Part shown: piece by piece, positions 55,918-64,000 of the stretch
Numbering within the stretch: the stretch's first letter is position 1
How the letters are laid out: every line of letters starts with the position of its first letter
Source: Gammaproteobacteria bacterium
GTDB taxonomy: Bacteria > Pseudomonadota > Gammaproteobacteria > Nevskiales > Nevskiaceae
Assembly: GCA_026398875.1 (NCBI GenBank)
Contig: JAPLSB010000009.1
Coordinates: 248,001-312,000 of the forward strand
Direction: 5' to 3'
Length of the DNA: 64,000 nucleotides
Made by a program: the position numbers and the translations under genes
The notes under the pieces: generated by a model
Databases searched by the model: none
The model's input: the letters and a program-made list of their open reading frames with translations, nothing else
What the model was told of the DNA's origin: nothing

Positions 55918-57560
55918 GTGTCTACGGAAGGCTGGCCGGTCCAGTGCGTCTGCGCAGCCGGCTTCGGCGGAATGAAAGACATCGCGCGTTCAGCGAGCGC
56001 GGTGATCGTAAGGCTCGGGTTGACACCGAGATTCGCGCCGATCATCGACCCGTCGACCACATATAGGTTTCGGTAGTTGAACACCCGGTTTTCGGCATCG
56101 ATCACGCCTTGTTCGGGGCTTGCAGCGATCGCGCAGCCGCCCATGCAATGGGCGGTCATGGGAACGTTGAAGAAGATCTCGAAGATCGAGCTGCCACCGA
56201 CGCCGCCGGTTGCTTTTGCGGCCGCTTCGGCGAAGCGGTTTGCCGATGGGATGTACGTCGGAATGCGGTCGCCCTCGCTGACCATGCGTCGCTTGAATGG
56301 CCAGTACCAGGCACGCTTCAAACGCATGTTGATATGACCCTCGACGGTCTGCATGCATAGCAGGATCACGGTCTGTGTCGCGAAGCCGAACGGCAGCCAG
56401 CTGCGAATCGCCTTGACTGGGTGGCGGATCAGCAGCGACAGCATTGCCCAAAGCCATGCGAGCGGTCGCGACCATCCGGGCTGTCCGTGGGTCAGCGCAG
56501 TGAACAGGCTGCCCATCATGTCCGAACCTTTCGGATAGCGGACCGCCTCGATATGCGTATGCTCGTCGATATGGATGCCGGAGCCGATCGCAATACCCTT
56601 CGACAGATCAGTCTCAAGCCCCGGGTACCGCACGGTGAGAATCGATTCGGCATTGGTGCGCACGCGCTTGCCAAGCTGTTCCGAGATGTTCGGCAGCGAG
56701 CCCTCATCGCGAAGTCGCAGTAACAGTTCTTGCGTGCCGAGGGATGACGCGGCGAACACGACATTCTTCGCGGTGACGCAGGTGCGATCCGAGGCCGAAC
56801 CGAACGTTGGCTGGATTGTGACTTCATAACCATCGCGGCCATCGCGATGGTGACCCAGCGGACGAACATCAACCACCCGGGTCTCGGCCCGGACTCTGGC
56901 GCCGAGCTTTTCAGCGAGGTAGAGATAGTTCTTGTCCAGCGTGTTCTTGGCATTATGCCGGCACCCGACCATGCACGCGCCGCAGCCCTGACAGGCATTG
57001 CGCGCCGGACCTTTTCCACCAAAGTAGGGATCGGGGTAGCTCTTTCCGAGCGGCTGGCCCGGCTCCCCGAAGAAAACACCGACACTGGTCGGGTAAAACG
57101 TGGATTCGACGCCGGTTGCTGCTGCCATCCGCTGCAGCATTCGATCGCCGGGTCCGAGGATCGGGTTGGTGGTTACGCCGAGCATTCGCTTGGCGGTCTC
57201 ATAGTGGCGCGGCATTACCTCGGTCCAGCGATCGAGACCGCTCCAAGAGCCCTCATTCCAGACTCGATCGGGCGGCACCAGCAAGGTCTGCGCGTAGGCG
57301 ATTGAGCCGCCACCGACAGCATTGCCATGCATGATCATCACGTGCTTGAACAGCCGCATGCTGAGGAAGCCGCGCAAACCGGCGACCGGCATCCACAGGA
57401 AGCGTCGGAGGTTCCAGTTGGTCTTCGGCAGCGTCTCCGGTGTCCAGCGCCGGCCCATCTCCATGACCGCAACCTTGTAGCCCTTTTCCGACAAGCGCAG
57501 CGCCGAAACGCTGCCGCCGAAGCCAGAGCCGACGATCAGAAAATCGTAGTCATGATTCAT
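55896..57560 (-). CDS. GMC-type FAD oxidoreductase with altered C-terminus
   Basis: A 554-residue flavoprotein from the ATG at 57560. The FAD-binding motif is FLIVGSGFGGSVSALRLSEKG (N-terminal). A Cys-rich segment CQGCGACMVGCRHNAKNTL (about 190) marks the subfamily near bacterial cholesterol oxidase-like enzymes. The C-terminal motif has AHCMGGCAIAAS and VDGSMIGANLGVNPSLTI. It follows the CYP153, reductase and ferredoxin genes, so it may oxidise the alcohol made by the P450. Its last 15 codons are read from the IS3 inverted repeat. Confidence 0.88.
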   Translation of the reverse strand: MNHDYDFLIVGSGFGGSVSALRLSEKGYKVAVMEMGRRWTPETLPKTNWNLRRFLWMPVAGLRGFLSMRLFKHVMIMHGNAVGGGSIAYAQTLLVPPDRVWNEGSWSGLDRWTEVMPRHYETAKRMLGVTTNPILGPGDRMLQRMAAATGVESTFYPTSVGVFFGEPGQPLGKSYPDPYFGGKGPARNACQGCGACMVGCRHNAKNTLDKNYLYLAEKLGARVRAETRVVDVRPLGHHRDGRDGYEVTIQPTFGSASDRTCVTAKNVVFAASSLGTQELLLRLRDEGSLPNISEQLGKRVRTNAESILTVRYPGLETDLSKGIAIGSGIHIDEHTHIEAVRYPKGSDMMGSLFTALTHGQPGWSRPLAWLWAMLSLLIRHPVKAIRSWLPFGFATQTVILLCMQTVEGHINMRLKRAWYWPFKRRMVSEGDRIPTYIPSANRFAEAAAKATGGVGGSSIFEIFFNVPMTAHCMGGCAIAASPEQGVIDAENRVFNYRNLYVVDGSMIGANLGVNPSLTITALAERAMSFIPPKPAAQTHWTGQPSVDTQSPLST

Positions 57561-57585
57561 GGTTGCAAAAAGAGCGATTGCGGGA

Positions 57586-57906
57586 TCAGTGCTGACCAAC
57601 CGGTGTACGGACGATGATCCCGTCGAGCTTCGTGCTCATCTTGATCTGGCAGGCCAGACGCGAGCAATGATCGCTGTCGGCGGCCATGTCGAGCATCGAC
57701 TGCTCCAGCGCCTCCATTGCAGGCAGCTTGTCCATCCATTCTTCAGCGACATGGACATGGCAGGTGGCGCAGGCCGCCGCACCGCCGCAGTCGCCATCAA
57801 TACCCGGAATCATGTTCGCGACCGCGGCCTCCATCAGTGACAGTCCGTCGTCAACTTCAATGGTGCGGATGGTGCCGTTGTGTTCGATGTAGGTAGCTTT
57901 GGACAT
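57586..57906 (-). CDS. Putidaredoxin-type 2Fe-2S ferredoxin
   Basis: A 106-residue vertebrate-type ferredoxin. Cluster ligands are Cys40, Cys46 and Cys49 in DCGGAAACATCHV, and Cys86 in SRLACQI. It ferries electrons from the FAD reductase to the CYP153 P450. AGGAG lies before the ATG. It sits between reductase and GMC genes, 25 bases from the latter. Confidence 0.96.
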   Translation of the reverse strand: MSKATYIEHNGTIRTIEVDDGLSLMEAAVANMIPGIDGDCGGAAACATCHVHVAEEWMDKLPAMEALEQSMLDMAADSDHCSRLACQIKMSTKLDGIIVRTPVGQH

Positions 57907-57971
57907 GCGGGATCTCCTCTCGTAAGCGGATATGGGTTGGGTGTCGCGCCTTGATTCTTCGGCGCCGCAGC

Positions 57972-59201
57972 TCAGGCGGCAGCGGCGAGGTTCTTGACCG
58001 TGATCGACTCGTCCGCCAGGCGTGCAGCCGGAATGCGCAGGCCCTCGGCGATCCAGCTCTTGGCCACGGTGAACTCGGCCGGACGATTGATTGCATCGAC
58101 CGCGAGTAGCCGACCGGCCTGCAGGTAGTAGGCGGCGAAGCTGCGGCTTTCGGGCGTGCCGCGGATCACGACCTCGTCATACCCGCGATTGAGGCCAGCG
58201 GTCTGCAGCTTGATGTCGTACTGATCGGACCAGAACCACGGCACGGCACGATAGGGCTTGGATTTGCCGCAGATCGCAGCGGCTGTTGTCTTGCCTTGCT
58301 CGATCGCGTTTGGAACCGACTCCAGCCGTACCCGGGTTTGGTACACCGAATTCGGGTGTTGCGTGCAGTCGCCAACGGCGTAGATGCGCGGCACCGAGGT
58401 GCGGCATTCCTCGTCGACGACGATCCCGTTGTCGCAGATGATCCCCGCGGTCATGGCCAGTTCGACGTTGGGCAGCAGGCCGATACCGGCAACGATGAAA
58501 TCCGCCTCGATACGCTGGTGGTCGCCGGTCAGCAGCGCTGGGTGTGTCTCATCCCCGTCGATGCCGGTGACCATCACGCCACAGCGGATGTTCACGCCAT
58601 GCGCTTCGTGCTCACGCTGGTAGAAGCCGGCAACCTGCGGGCACGTGACTCGAGCAAGCAGGCTCGGTGCGGCTTCCAGAACGGTCACCTCGAGTTCAAG
58701 CTTTCGCGTAACTGCTGCGATTTCCAGTCCGATGTACCCGCCGCCGACCAGCGCGACATGCGCACCGGGCTTGAGCCGTGACTGAATGGCGGCGACATCT
58801 TTGACGTTGCGCAGGTAGTGCAGGCGCGGGTGCTCCGCGCCCGGGCAAACCAGCGCTCTTGGCCGCCCCCCTGTCGCGAGCACCAGATGGTCGAAACCCA
58901 GACATTCGCCATCGCCGAGTTCGACCTGATGGTTGATCACGTCAATACGGGTCACACGCCGATCCAGCCGCAGCTCGATTTTCTGCTGTTCATAAAAAGC
59001 CAAAGGCCGCAGGAACAGTCGCTCTGGAGCGAGCTGGCCGGCCAGATAGGCCTTCGACAGCGGTGGCCGCTGGTACGGCGGCACCGCTTCGTCGCTGATC
59101 AGCACGATGCTGCCGGCATAGCCTTCCTGGCGCAGGCTGACAGCGGTCTGGGCCGCCGCCTGCCCACCGCCGACGATTACCACCGTGCCGGTTGACATCA
59201 C
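57972..59201 (-). CDS. FAD-dependent ferredoxin reductase
   Basis: A 409-residue NADH-dependent reductase of the putidaredoxin reductase/AlkT type. FAD motif VVIVGGGQAAAQTA (about 6-19), NAD motif VALVGGGYIGLEIAA (about 148-162) and the second FAD motif IYAVGDCTQHP (about 272-282) are present. It lies ten bases after CYP153. It may also reduce the AlkB rubredoxin, since reductases of this family serve both proteins in some strains; that is a guess. Confidence 0.95.
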   Translation of the reverse strand: MMSTGTVVIVGGGQAAAQTAVSLRQEGYAGSIVLISDEAVPPYQRPPLSKAYLAGQLAPERLFLRPLAFYEQQKIELRLDRRVTRIDVINHQVELGDGECLGFDHLVLATGGRPRALVCPGAEHPRLHYLRNVKDVAAIQSRLKPGAHVALVGGGYIGLEIAAVTRKLELEVTVLEAAPSLLARVTCPQVAGFYQREHEAHGVNIRCGVMVTGIDGDETHPALLTGDHQRIEADFIVAGIGLLPNVELAMTAGIICDNGIVVDEECRTSVPRIYAVGDCTQHPNSVYQTRVRLESVPNAIEQGKTTAAAICGKSKPYRAVPWFWSDQYDIKLQTAGLNRGYDEVVIRGTPESRSFAAYYLQAGRLLAVDAINRPAEFTVAKSWIAEGLRIPAARLADESITVKNLAAAA

Positions 59202-59211
59202 TCTGGCTCGA

Positions 59212-60480
59212 TCAGGGGTTGATGCGGACCTGCATCGACTCGTAGCCCTTCACGAACGGCGAAGGCACCCGCGTCGGTTCCGACAACACCTCGATCTGGC
59301 CGGCGCGCGGCCAGCGGGCCAGCAGTTCCTCCCAGAGGATCTTCAGCTGCAGCTCAGCGAGACGATTGCCGACGCAGCGGTGAATCCCGAACCCGAACGA
59401 CAGGTGATGACGCGCCTTGGCGCGGTCGATGATGAAATCGTCAGGGTTCTCGATCGCGTCGGCGTCTCGATTGCCGGAGACGTACCACATCACCACCTTG
59501 TCGCCCTTCTTGATCTGCTTGCCACCGAGCTCGGTGTCGATCATCGCGGTACGGCGCATGTGGGCGAGCGGGGTCTGCCAGCGGATCACCTCGGGAATGA
59601 ACGAAGGCGCAATCAGTGCAGGGTCGGCAGCGAGCTTCGTGTACTCGGCCGGATTCTGGTTCAGCGCCAGCACGCTGCCGGTCATCGAATTGCGGGTCGT
59701 GTCGTTACCGCCCACGATCAGCAGAATGATGTTGCCAAGAAACTCTTCCTGCGACATCGAGCGGGTGCGGTCGTCGTGCGCCATCATCGACAGCAGATCG
59801 TTACCCGGCTCGGCATTGACCCGCTCGTTCCAGAGCTTGGTCATGTAGGCCGCGCATTCTCCGAGGATCTGCATGCGCTGCTCCTCGGAATCGATGATGC
59901 CTTGGCCCGGCAGCGTGGTCGCGACATCGGACCAGTAAGGAAGCTTGTCGCGGTCTTCGAACGGGAAGCCGAACAAGGTCGCCAGCATCTGCGTTGTCAG
60001 GTTGATCGATACCTTCGACACCCAATCGAAGGGCTCGCCGACCGGCAGCGCGTTCAGCGCGTTCTGAGTACGCGTGCGGATCAGATCTTCCAGCCGCGCC
60101 AGATTGCTTGGCGCAACGATCGGATTGACCACCTTGCGCTGCTCGTCATGCTTGGGCGGGTCCATCGCGATGAACATCGGCAGGTAGGCCGCCTTGTTGC
60201 TTTCGAGAATGGTGATTCCGCCGAAACGCGACTCCGACGAGAAAATCTCGGGATGCGTCTCGACATACATGATGTCCTTGAACTTGGTTACCGACCAATA
60301 CGGCCCGAACAGGCTATTGGCACAGTAATGAACCGGATCTTCCTTCCGCAGCCGAGCGAAGTACGACCAGAAGCGATTGGTCCGGAACAGTTCCGGGTGG
60401 CTGACATCGATCTCGCTCAGCGGAATCGAGTACGCCTCATCGCGCTCGGCGCTGGCGTCGAACGTAGCAGCAGATCCCAT
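59212..60480 (-). CDS. CYP153-family alkane hydroxylase
   Basis: A 422-residue soluble bacterial P450 from the ATG at 60480 with GGAGAGAG upstream. The haem loop is SFGFGIHRCVGNRLAE with ligand Cys369. The I-helix is VGGNDTTRNS (about 256-265), and ExxR is EVIR (297-300). The haem region matches CYP153, which hydroxylates medium-chain alkanes at the end carbon. It is first in a CYP153-reductase-ferredoxin-GMC run. An AraC regulator lies just upstream on the same strand. Confidence 0.95.
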   Translation of the reverse strand: MGSAATFDASAERDEAYSIPLSEIDVSHPELFRTNRFWSYFARLRKEDPVHYCANSLFGPYWSVTKFKDIMYVETHPEIFSSESRFGGITILESNKAAYLPMFIAMDPPKHDEQRKVVNPIVAPSNLARLEDLIRTRTQNALNALPVGEPFDWVSKVSINLTTQMLATLFGFPFEDRDKLPYWSDVATTLPGQGIIDSEEQRMQILGECAAYMTKLWNERVNAEPGNDLLSMMAHDDRTRSMSQEEFLGNIILLIVGGNDTTRNSMTGSVLALNQNPAEYTKLAADPALIAPSFIPEVIRWQTPLAHMRRTAMIDTELGGKQIKKGDKVVMWYVSGNRDADAIENPDDFIIDRAKARHHLSFGFGIHRCVGNRLAELQLKILWEELLARWPRAGQIEVLSEPTRVPSPFVKGYESMQVRINP

Positions 60481-60592
60481 GTCTCTCTCCGATTGGACCG
60501 CAAGTACTGTGAACACCGGTAGCGCACGGTCCGTCCGCGCAGAATCGGTGTGTCGCATGAATACGTGAGCGTTCCAGAGTGATCGAGACGCG

Positions 60593-61720
60593 TCACCTAT
60601 CGTTCGGCAGGAAATCGTCCAGTGATGGACCGAGTACGTTCGTAGGTTCGGCCATGTTTTCAGCATGTCCTGCTTGCTCCGGTGCTGTTCGTCCGGAAAC
60701 CGAGCGGGTCAGATGCTCGCTGGGGCTGTAGCCGGCGCGAGCGCGGAAGGCGCGGCCGAAGTTCGAGCGATCGTTGTAGCCCAGCGAGTAGGCGACATCC
60801 GTGACGCTCATGTTCCCGCCCGCCAGCCGCTCGCACGCCAGCTCGTGACGGACGCGATTGGAAAGCTCGCGAAAACTGGTTCCCTCACGTTCCAGGTAAC
60901 GATTCAGAGTGCGCGTCGAAATATTGAGCATCGGTGCCAACTCGGCGAGGCTTGGCGTGTCGTCGGAAACCTCGCGCAAAGTCATTGCCACCCAGTCGGC
61001 GAACTGGCCACCCCGAGCGACGCGTTGCACCAGTGCCCGGCAGCGTTCCTCGGCGACCTTGCGTGCATGACTGTCAGCCATCGCAAGGCGTCGTTCGCGG
61101 GGATTGCCCTCCAGGCGAAGCCGGACGCTCGGCGTCGGCTCGGCGGCGAAGCGTACCCGGACGTCGGTCAATTCCCGTCGATAGCGCTCCCGATGCCGCG
61201 GCTCCGCGATCGACAGGTCGAGTCGGCACGGCGGGCAATGGCCGCCGGTCAGATCGGAAACTTCGCGCAGCGCCGCCATACCAATTGCTTCCACGTGGAA
61301 TACGAGTGACAGTGGGCTGAGCGCTGCGGCTGGCGTGAAGTGCATTTCGCCGTAGTCGGGGCCGCTTGTGTAGCGCATCCGGAAGCTCGGCATGACCAGC
61401 CGGAAATACTGGGCCTCGAAGCGCAACGCTTGATCCAGCGTCTCGCAGTTCAGCATGCCGAAGCCGACGAAACTGTGGGCGCTGGCGCTCAGCATACGTC
61501 CGAGTTCAAAGGCCAGATCGCTACGGCCGCTCAATGCGTACGCGGTTTCGACCAGACGATCGACTTGCGAGACTTTCAGCATCGCCTCGGGCTCGGTCAG
61601 GATCGCGAGCGGGAGATGCAGCGAACCCAGCACCGCAGCGAGGTCGACGCGGTCTTGGGCCAGGATATCCACCAGCCGCGCGTAATAACGGGCTGGCACC
61701 AGCAGTCCCGATTTCGACAT
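60593..61720 (-). CDS. AraC-family regulator upstream of CYP153
   Basis: A 375-residue AraC/XylS regulator of the arabinose-binding-like type. The N-terminal ligand domain (about 20-205) and C-terminal double HTH (about 255-340, with NISTRTLNRYLEREGTSF and VTDVAYSLGYNDRSNFGRAFRARAGYSPSEH) are clear. The GGAGGAG site precedes the ATG at 61720. Such regulators are often beside CYP153 or alkane genes. It is on the same strand, 112 bases before CYP153, so it probably has its own promoter. Confidence 0.92.
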   Translation of the reverse strand: MSKSGLLVPARYYARLVDILAQDRVDLAAVLGSLHLPLAILTEPEAMLKVSQVDRLVETAYALSGRSDLAFELGRMLSASAHSFVGFGMLNCETLDQALRFEAQYFRLVMPSFRMRYTSGPDYGEMHFTPAAALSPLSLVFHVEAIGMAALREVSDLTGGHCPPCRLDLSIAEPRHRERYRRELTDVRVRFAAEPTPSVRLRLEGNPRERRLAMADSHARKVAEERCRALVQRVARGGQFADWVAMTLREVSDDTPSLAELAPMLNISTRTLNRYLEREGTSFRELSNRVRHELACERLAGGNMSVTDVAYSLGYNDRSNFGRAFRARAGYSPSEHLTRSVSGRTAPEQAGHAENMAEPTNVLGPSLDDFLPNDR

Positions 61721-61744
61721 CGTCTCCTCCGAAGTCCAGGGGCG

Positions 61745-61810
61745 CGCCGTTTGCGGTCTGGCGCGTAATGACCACATCTTGGCGCAAGATGACCCGCCCG
61801 ACAAACGGCG
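61745..61810. promoter_or_regulatory. Inverted repeats in the AraC/MalT divergent gap
   Basis: Outer arms CGCCGTTTG/CAAACGGCG (61745-61753, 61802-61810) flank a tight dyad CATCTTG-N3-CAAGATG (61775-61791). They lie 25-90 bases from the AraC start and about 180 from the other start. One or both may be binding sites for an adjacent regulator. The rest of the 266-base gap shows nothing. Confidence 0.35.
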
Positions 61811-61998
61811 ATGTCGCACCGTGCTGTCCCCTAAATCCGAGGGAACGCGATGGGTTCGATCAAAGGGAACCAGCTTGCAGTCAGTGCTTCTTCTTTCCAG
61901 TTGCCTCGCCCGCCCCGGACCATCGCCGAACCCGATGCCGCCATGCGACGCGCACGGGGTGGGTGGGTTGAGTTGACGGAATTGCTGTGCCGGCGGCG

Positions 61999-64000
61999 AT
62001 GAAAAGCGAGTCGGACCTTGAGGATTCGCTGAGGGGCGAGTTACTGCAGGCGCGCAGGCTGCTACTCAACCGCGACCGGGTGCTTGACCTCGACACGGGG
62101 CTGCCGATCGTCGTGATCAAGGGGCCCTCAGGCTACGGCAAGACCGTCGTCGCGGAGATGTGGCTATCTCGCCGCCGGCGAAGCGGTAGCCACTGCGGCT
62201 GGGCAGCTCTCGATGCTGCTTCGTGCGACCCGCTGGTGTTCCTCAACCAGTTACTTGATGCAGTCGGCGTCAGCCGCCCGACCACAAATGTGGTTGGCGT
62301 CGATGACGAGCCGGAACGTGCTTCGCGGTTTGCCGATCTCTGCAGTCACTTGCTCGCCGGCAACGCGGCCTACAGCCTGGTAATCGACGATCTGCAGGCG
62401 ATCGCCAACTCGGCCAGCCTGAGCTACCTCGAAAAGCTGCTGAACCTGGCCTGCGAGCGGTTCAGCATCTGCGTCGCGATGCAGCATTTCGATCTTGAAC
62501 TCGGTCTTGGGGTTCTCACGGCGAGGGGCCGGGTCACCTGGATCGATGAGCGCAAGCTGGCGCTGGACCGTGCAGAAGTTGCGCAACTCGCAGCACTGCG
62601 CGGACAGCCGCTGGCTGAAGCGCAGCTTGACTGGCTGTACAGGGCTACGGAGGGATGGCCGGCGTTGGTGCATCTGGCTTTGGCGGTACCGGTGGCAATC
62701 AGTCCGATCACCGACCTTGATGCAGGTATTGGCTCAGCGCCGTTACGCGATTACATCCAGGAGCGCTTCATCGCCGGTCTCTCGAAGGATGATCAGGACG
62801 TGCTTTGGGTGCTGGCTTGTCTGGGGAGCACGCCGGTGCGTCTGCTCGTTGCGCTGCTCGCGCCGGACTCGAACGTTAGCGACGCGCTTCTGCGCTTCAG
62901 AGCACTCGGCATTGTGCAGAACCAAGATCCCGAGGATCCCTCGGTGGTCACGCTGCATGCCCTTGTGCGCGAGGGCGCGACTCGCGTGCTCGGCGCTGAA
63001 CGCGCCTCGGAGCGGATGCCATTGCTGAATCGTGCGGCCGAATGGCTATGGCAGGAGGGTCATGGGCCGTGGGCTGTGCGCATGGCACTTGACGCCGGCC
63101 CGGCGCTTGCCGATTCGGCTCGGCGTTGGATCGTGGAGCTTGGGTTCGGAGCGATCTTTCGTACCGGCCAGCATCAGACCCTGCTTGATCTCGCTGAACG
63201 ATGGGAGCGGATCAGCGGGAACAGCGACCTTGAAATCGATTCGTTGGTCACGTGGGTGCTGGTGTTCAAGAAGCAATTTGAAATTGCAGAGCCCCGTCTG
63301 CGGCGGATCGAAGCCGCTTCGCGTGCGGATTTGATCGATATCGTTGGGTTACAGCGTGCGGTACTGCTTGCGCTGCGCGACGACTACGCGGGCGGCGGGC
63401 AGTTGGCCAAGCGATGGATCGACGGGAATGCCGGCACCGAGTCGTACCAGATGGGGATCGCCTCGACCGTGCATGCCTTCGGCCTCAAGTGTGCAGGCCG
63501 TTACGACGCCGCCAACGTCATGCTGCGCGACGCGATGCACAGCTTCGTCGTGGCGCAATCCGCTTACGGCACTGGCTGGGTACACATCGTCGGTGCGCTG
63601 AATCTGGTCCAGGCGGGTCGATATCGAGGCGCGATGGCTCAGGTCGAGGCGGGCTTGATGCGTTGCCCCAGTTCGCAGGGCTTCGCCAGCCTGCGCACCT
63701 TGCTGCGTGGCATCGAAGCCTTCCTGCGGTACGAGCGCAATGAGCTGGATCAGGTTCGCGACATTCTGGGTGAGGCACTGCCTGCGCTGGCCGACCAGGG
63801 CATCGTTGATGCGGTTGCCTTCGGATACATCGCTGCGGCACGCAGCCGCTCGGTGAATGGCGATTTCGGAACCGCCCTCGACATCCTTTCCGAAGGCGAG
63901 GCCGTTGCCCTGAAACGAAGCTTTGCGCGATTGGGGCGGATCCTGAGCGCTGAGCGGGCGCTGTTGCTGTTGCGAAACGGCGCAGTTGGTCAGGGTCGAG
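61999..64000 (+). CDS. MalT/AlkS-like LuxR-family regulator (3' end missing)
   Basis: A single frame, 667 codons long, runs off the window. The N-terminus holds a STAND ATPase with Walker A GPSGYGKT (42-49) and Walker B-like YSLVIDDLQA. A helical, TPR-like region follows (about 330 on). The LuxR-type HTH expected at the C-terminus is beyond the window. MalT-like AlkS is the known activator of the P. putida alk genes, so its position beside CYP153 suggests control of alkane genes. A GTG at 61987 is an alternative start. Confidence 0.85.
   Translation, partial: MKSESDLEDSLRGELLQARRLLLNRDRVLDLDTGLPIVVIKGPSGYGKTVVAEMWLSRRRRSGSHCGWAALDAASCDPLVFLNQLLDAVGVSRPTTNVVGVDDEPERASRFADLCSHLLAGNAAYSLVIDDLQAIANSASLSYLEKLLNLACERFSICVAMQHFDLELGLGVLTARGRVTWIDERKLALDRAEVAQLAALRGQPLAEAQLDWLYRATEGWPALVHLALAVPVAISPITDLDAGIGSAPLRDYIQERFIAGLSKDDQDVLWVLACLGSTPVRLLVALLAPDSNVSDALLRFRALGIVQNQDPEDPSVVTLHALVREGATRVLGAERASERMPLLNRAAEWLWQEGHGPWAVRMALDAGPALADSARRWIVELGFGAIFRTGQHQTLLDLAERWERISGNSDLEIDSLVTWVLVFKKQFEIAEPRLRRIEAASRADLIDIVGLQRAVLLALRDDYAGGGQLAKRWIDGNAGTESYQMGIASTVHAFGLKCAGRYDAANVMLRDAMHSFVVAQSAYGTGWVHIVGALNLVQAGRYRGAMAQVEAGLMRCPSSQGFASLRTLLRGIEAFLRYERNELDQVRDILGEALPALADQGIVDAVAFGYIAAARSRSVNGDFGTALDILSEGEAVALKRSFARLGRILSAERALLLLRNGAVGQGR

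Larger units (their letters stand above)
53871..55943 (+). mobile_element. IS3-family relic interrupted by IS30
   Basis: Terminal inverted repeats are TGGACCGGCCAGCTTTTCGT at 53871 and its imperfect reverse complement ending at 55943 (30-base arms with a few mismatches). Inside are the N-terminal part of OrfA and the C-terminal part of OrfB; the middle is replaced by an IS30 element. No matching target duplication is visible at 53868-53870 versus 55944-55946. The element cannot move by itself because the catalytic core is missing. Confidence 0.9.

Noticed and set aside
60495..60532. Dyad GGACCG-N26-CGGTCC upstream of CYP153
   Set aside because: Short arms with wide spacing in GC-rich DNA; expected by chance, though it lies where an AraC site could be.

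Overview
The window reads as high-GC chromosomal DNA of a Gammaproteobacterium. Ubiquinone genes (ubiE, ubiJ), hslVU, glnA-ntrBC, glyQS, ibaG-murA, purU and split hisG-hisD all look like vertically inherited housekeeping genes. Two different terminal alkane hydroxylases (AlkB with a rubredoxin, and a CYP153 P450 with ferredoxin and reductase) and an acyl-CoA ligase point to a hydrocarbon user, for example of the Nevskiales/Solimonadaceae type. That taxonomic placement is inference from gene content only. No tRNA, rRNA, CRISPR array or prophage was seen.

Layout. 1-3115: (ubiB start)-ubiJ-ubiE, a repeat-filled gap, then peptide deformylase coupled to a DUF971 gene. 2936-5387: alkB-rubredoxin with a divergent LysR regulator. 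5391-12343: hslU-hslV, ntrC, ntrB, a DUF4124 protein and glnA. 12461-16495: small secreted protein, glyQ-glyS, gmhB. 16488-22164: six coupled genes matching the mxaR-S-A-C-K-L maturation block of methanol dehydrogenase loci, with no dehydrogenase gene in view. 22644-28665: photolyase, a YadGH-type ABC transporter, ibaG, murA, an unknown secreted protein. 28784-34195: NYN/LOTUS protein, a toxin-antitoxin pair, GST-eutB-eutC. 34309-39295: hisG-hisD, a ComEA-like protein, a cNMP-rhodanese fusion, purU, a DUF4442 protein. 39352-49475: acyl-CoA ligase, an SMP-30-like protein and a DUF1302-DUF1329-YCF48-MMPL envelope operon. 49548-53716: 2OG oxygenase, isochorismatase-like hydrolase, msrB-msrA, gloA, HNH endonuclease. 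53871-55943: an IS3 relic split by a dead IS30 element. 55896-64000: GMC oxidoreductase, ferredoxin, ferredoxin reductase, CYP153, AraC regulator and a MalT/AlkS-like regulator cut by the window end.

How it fits together. AlkB/rubredoxin and CYP153/ferredoxin/reductase would both hydroxylate alkane ends. The GMC enzyme may oxidise the alcohol, the acyl-CoA ligase at 39352 would activate the resulting fatty acids, and the DUF1302/DUF1329/MMPL operon may move hydrophobic material across the envelope. The alkB and CYP153 systems each sit beside their own regulators. Least explained are the orphan mxaRSACKL-like block, the envelope operon, the single-frame multi-stop IS30 transposase and the large imperfect-palindrome repeats.
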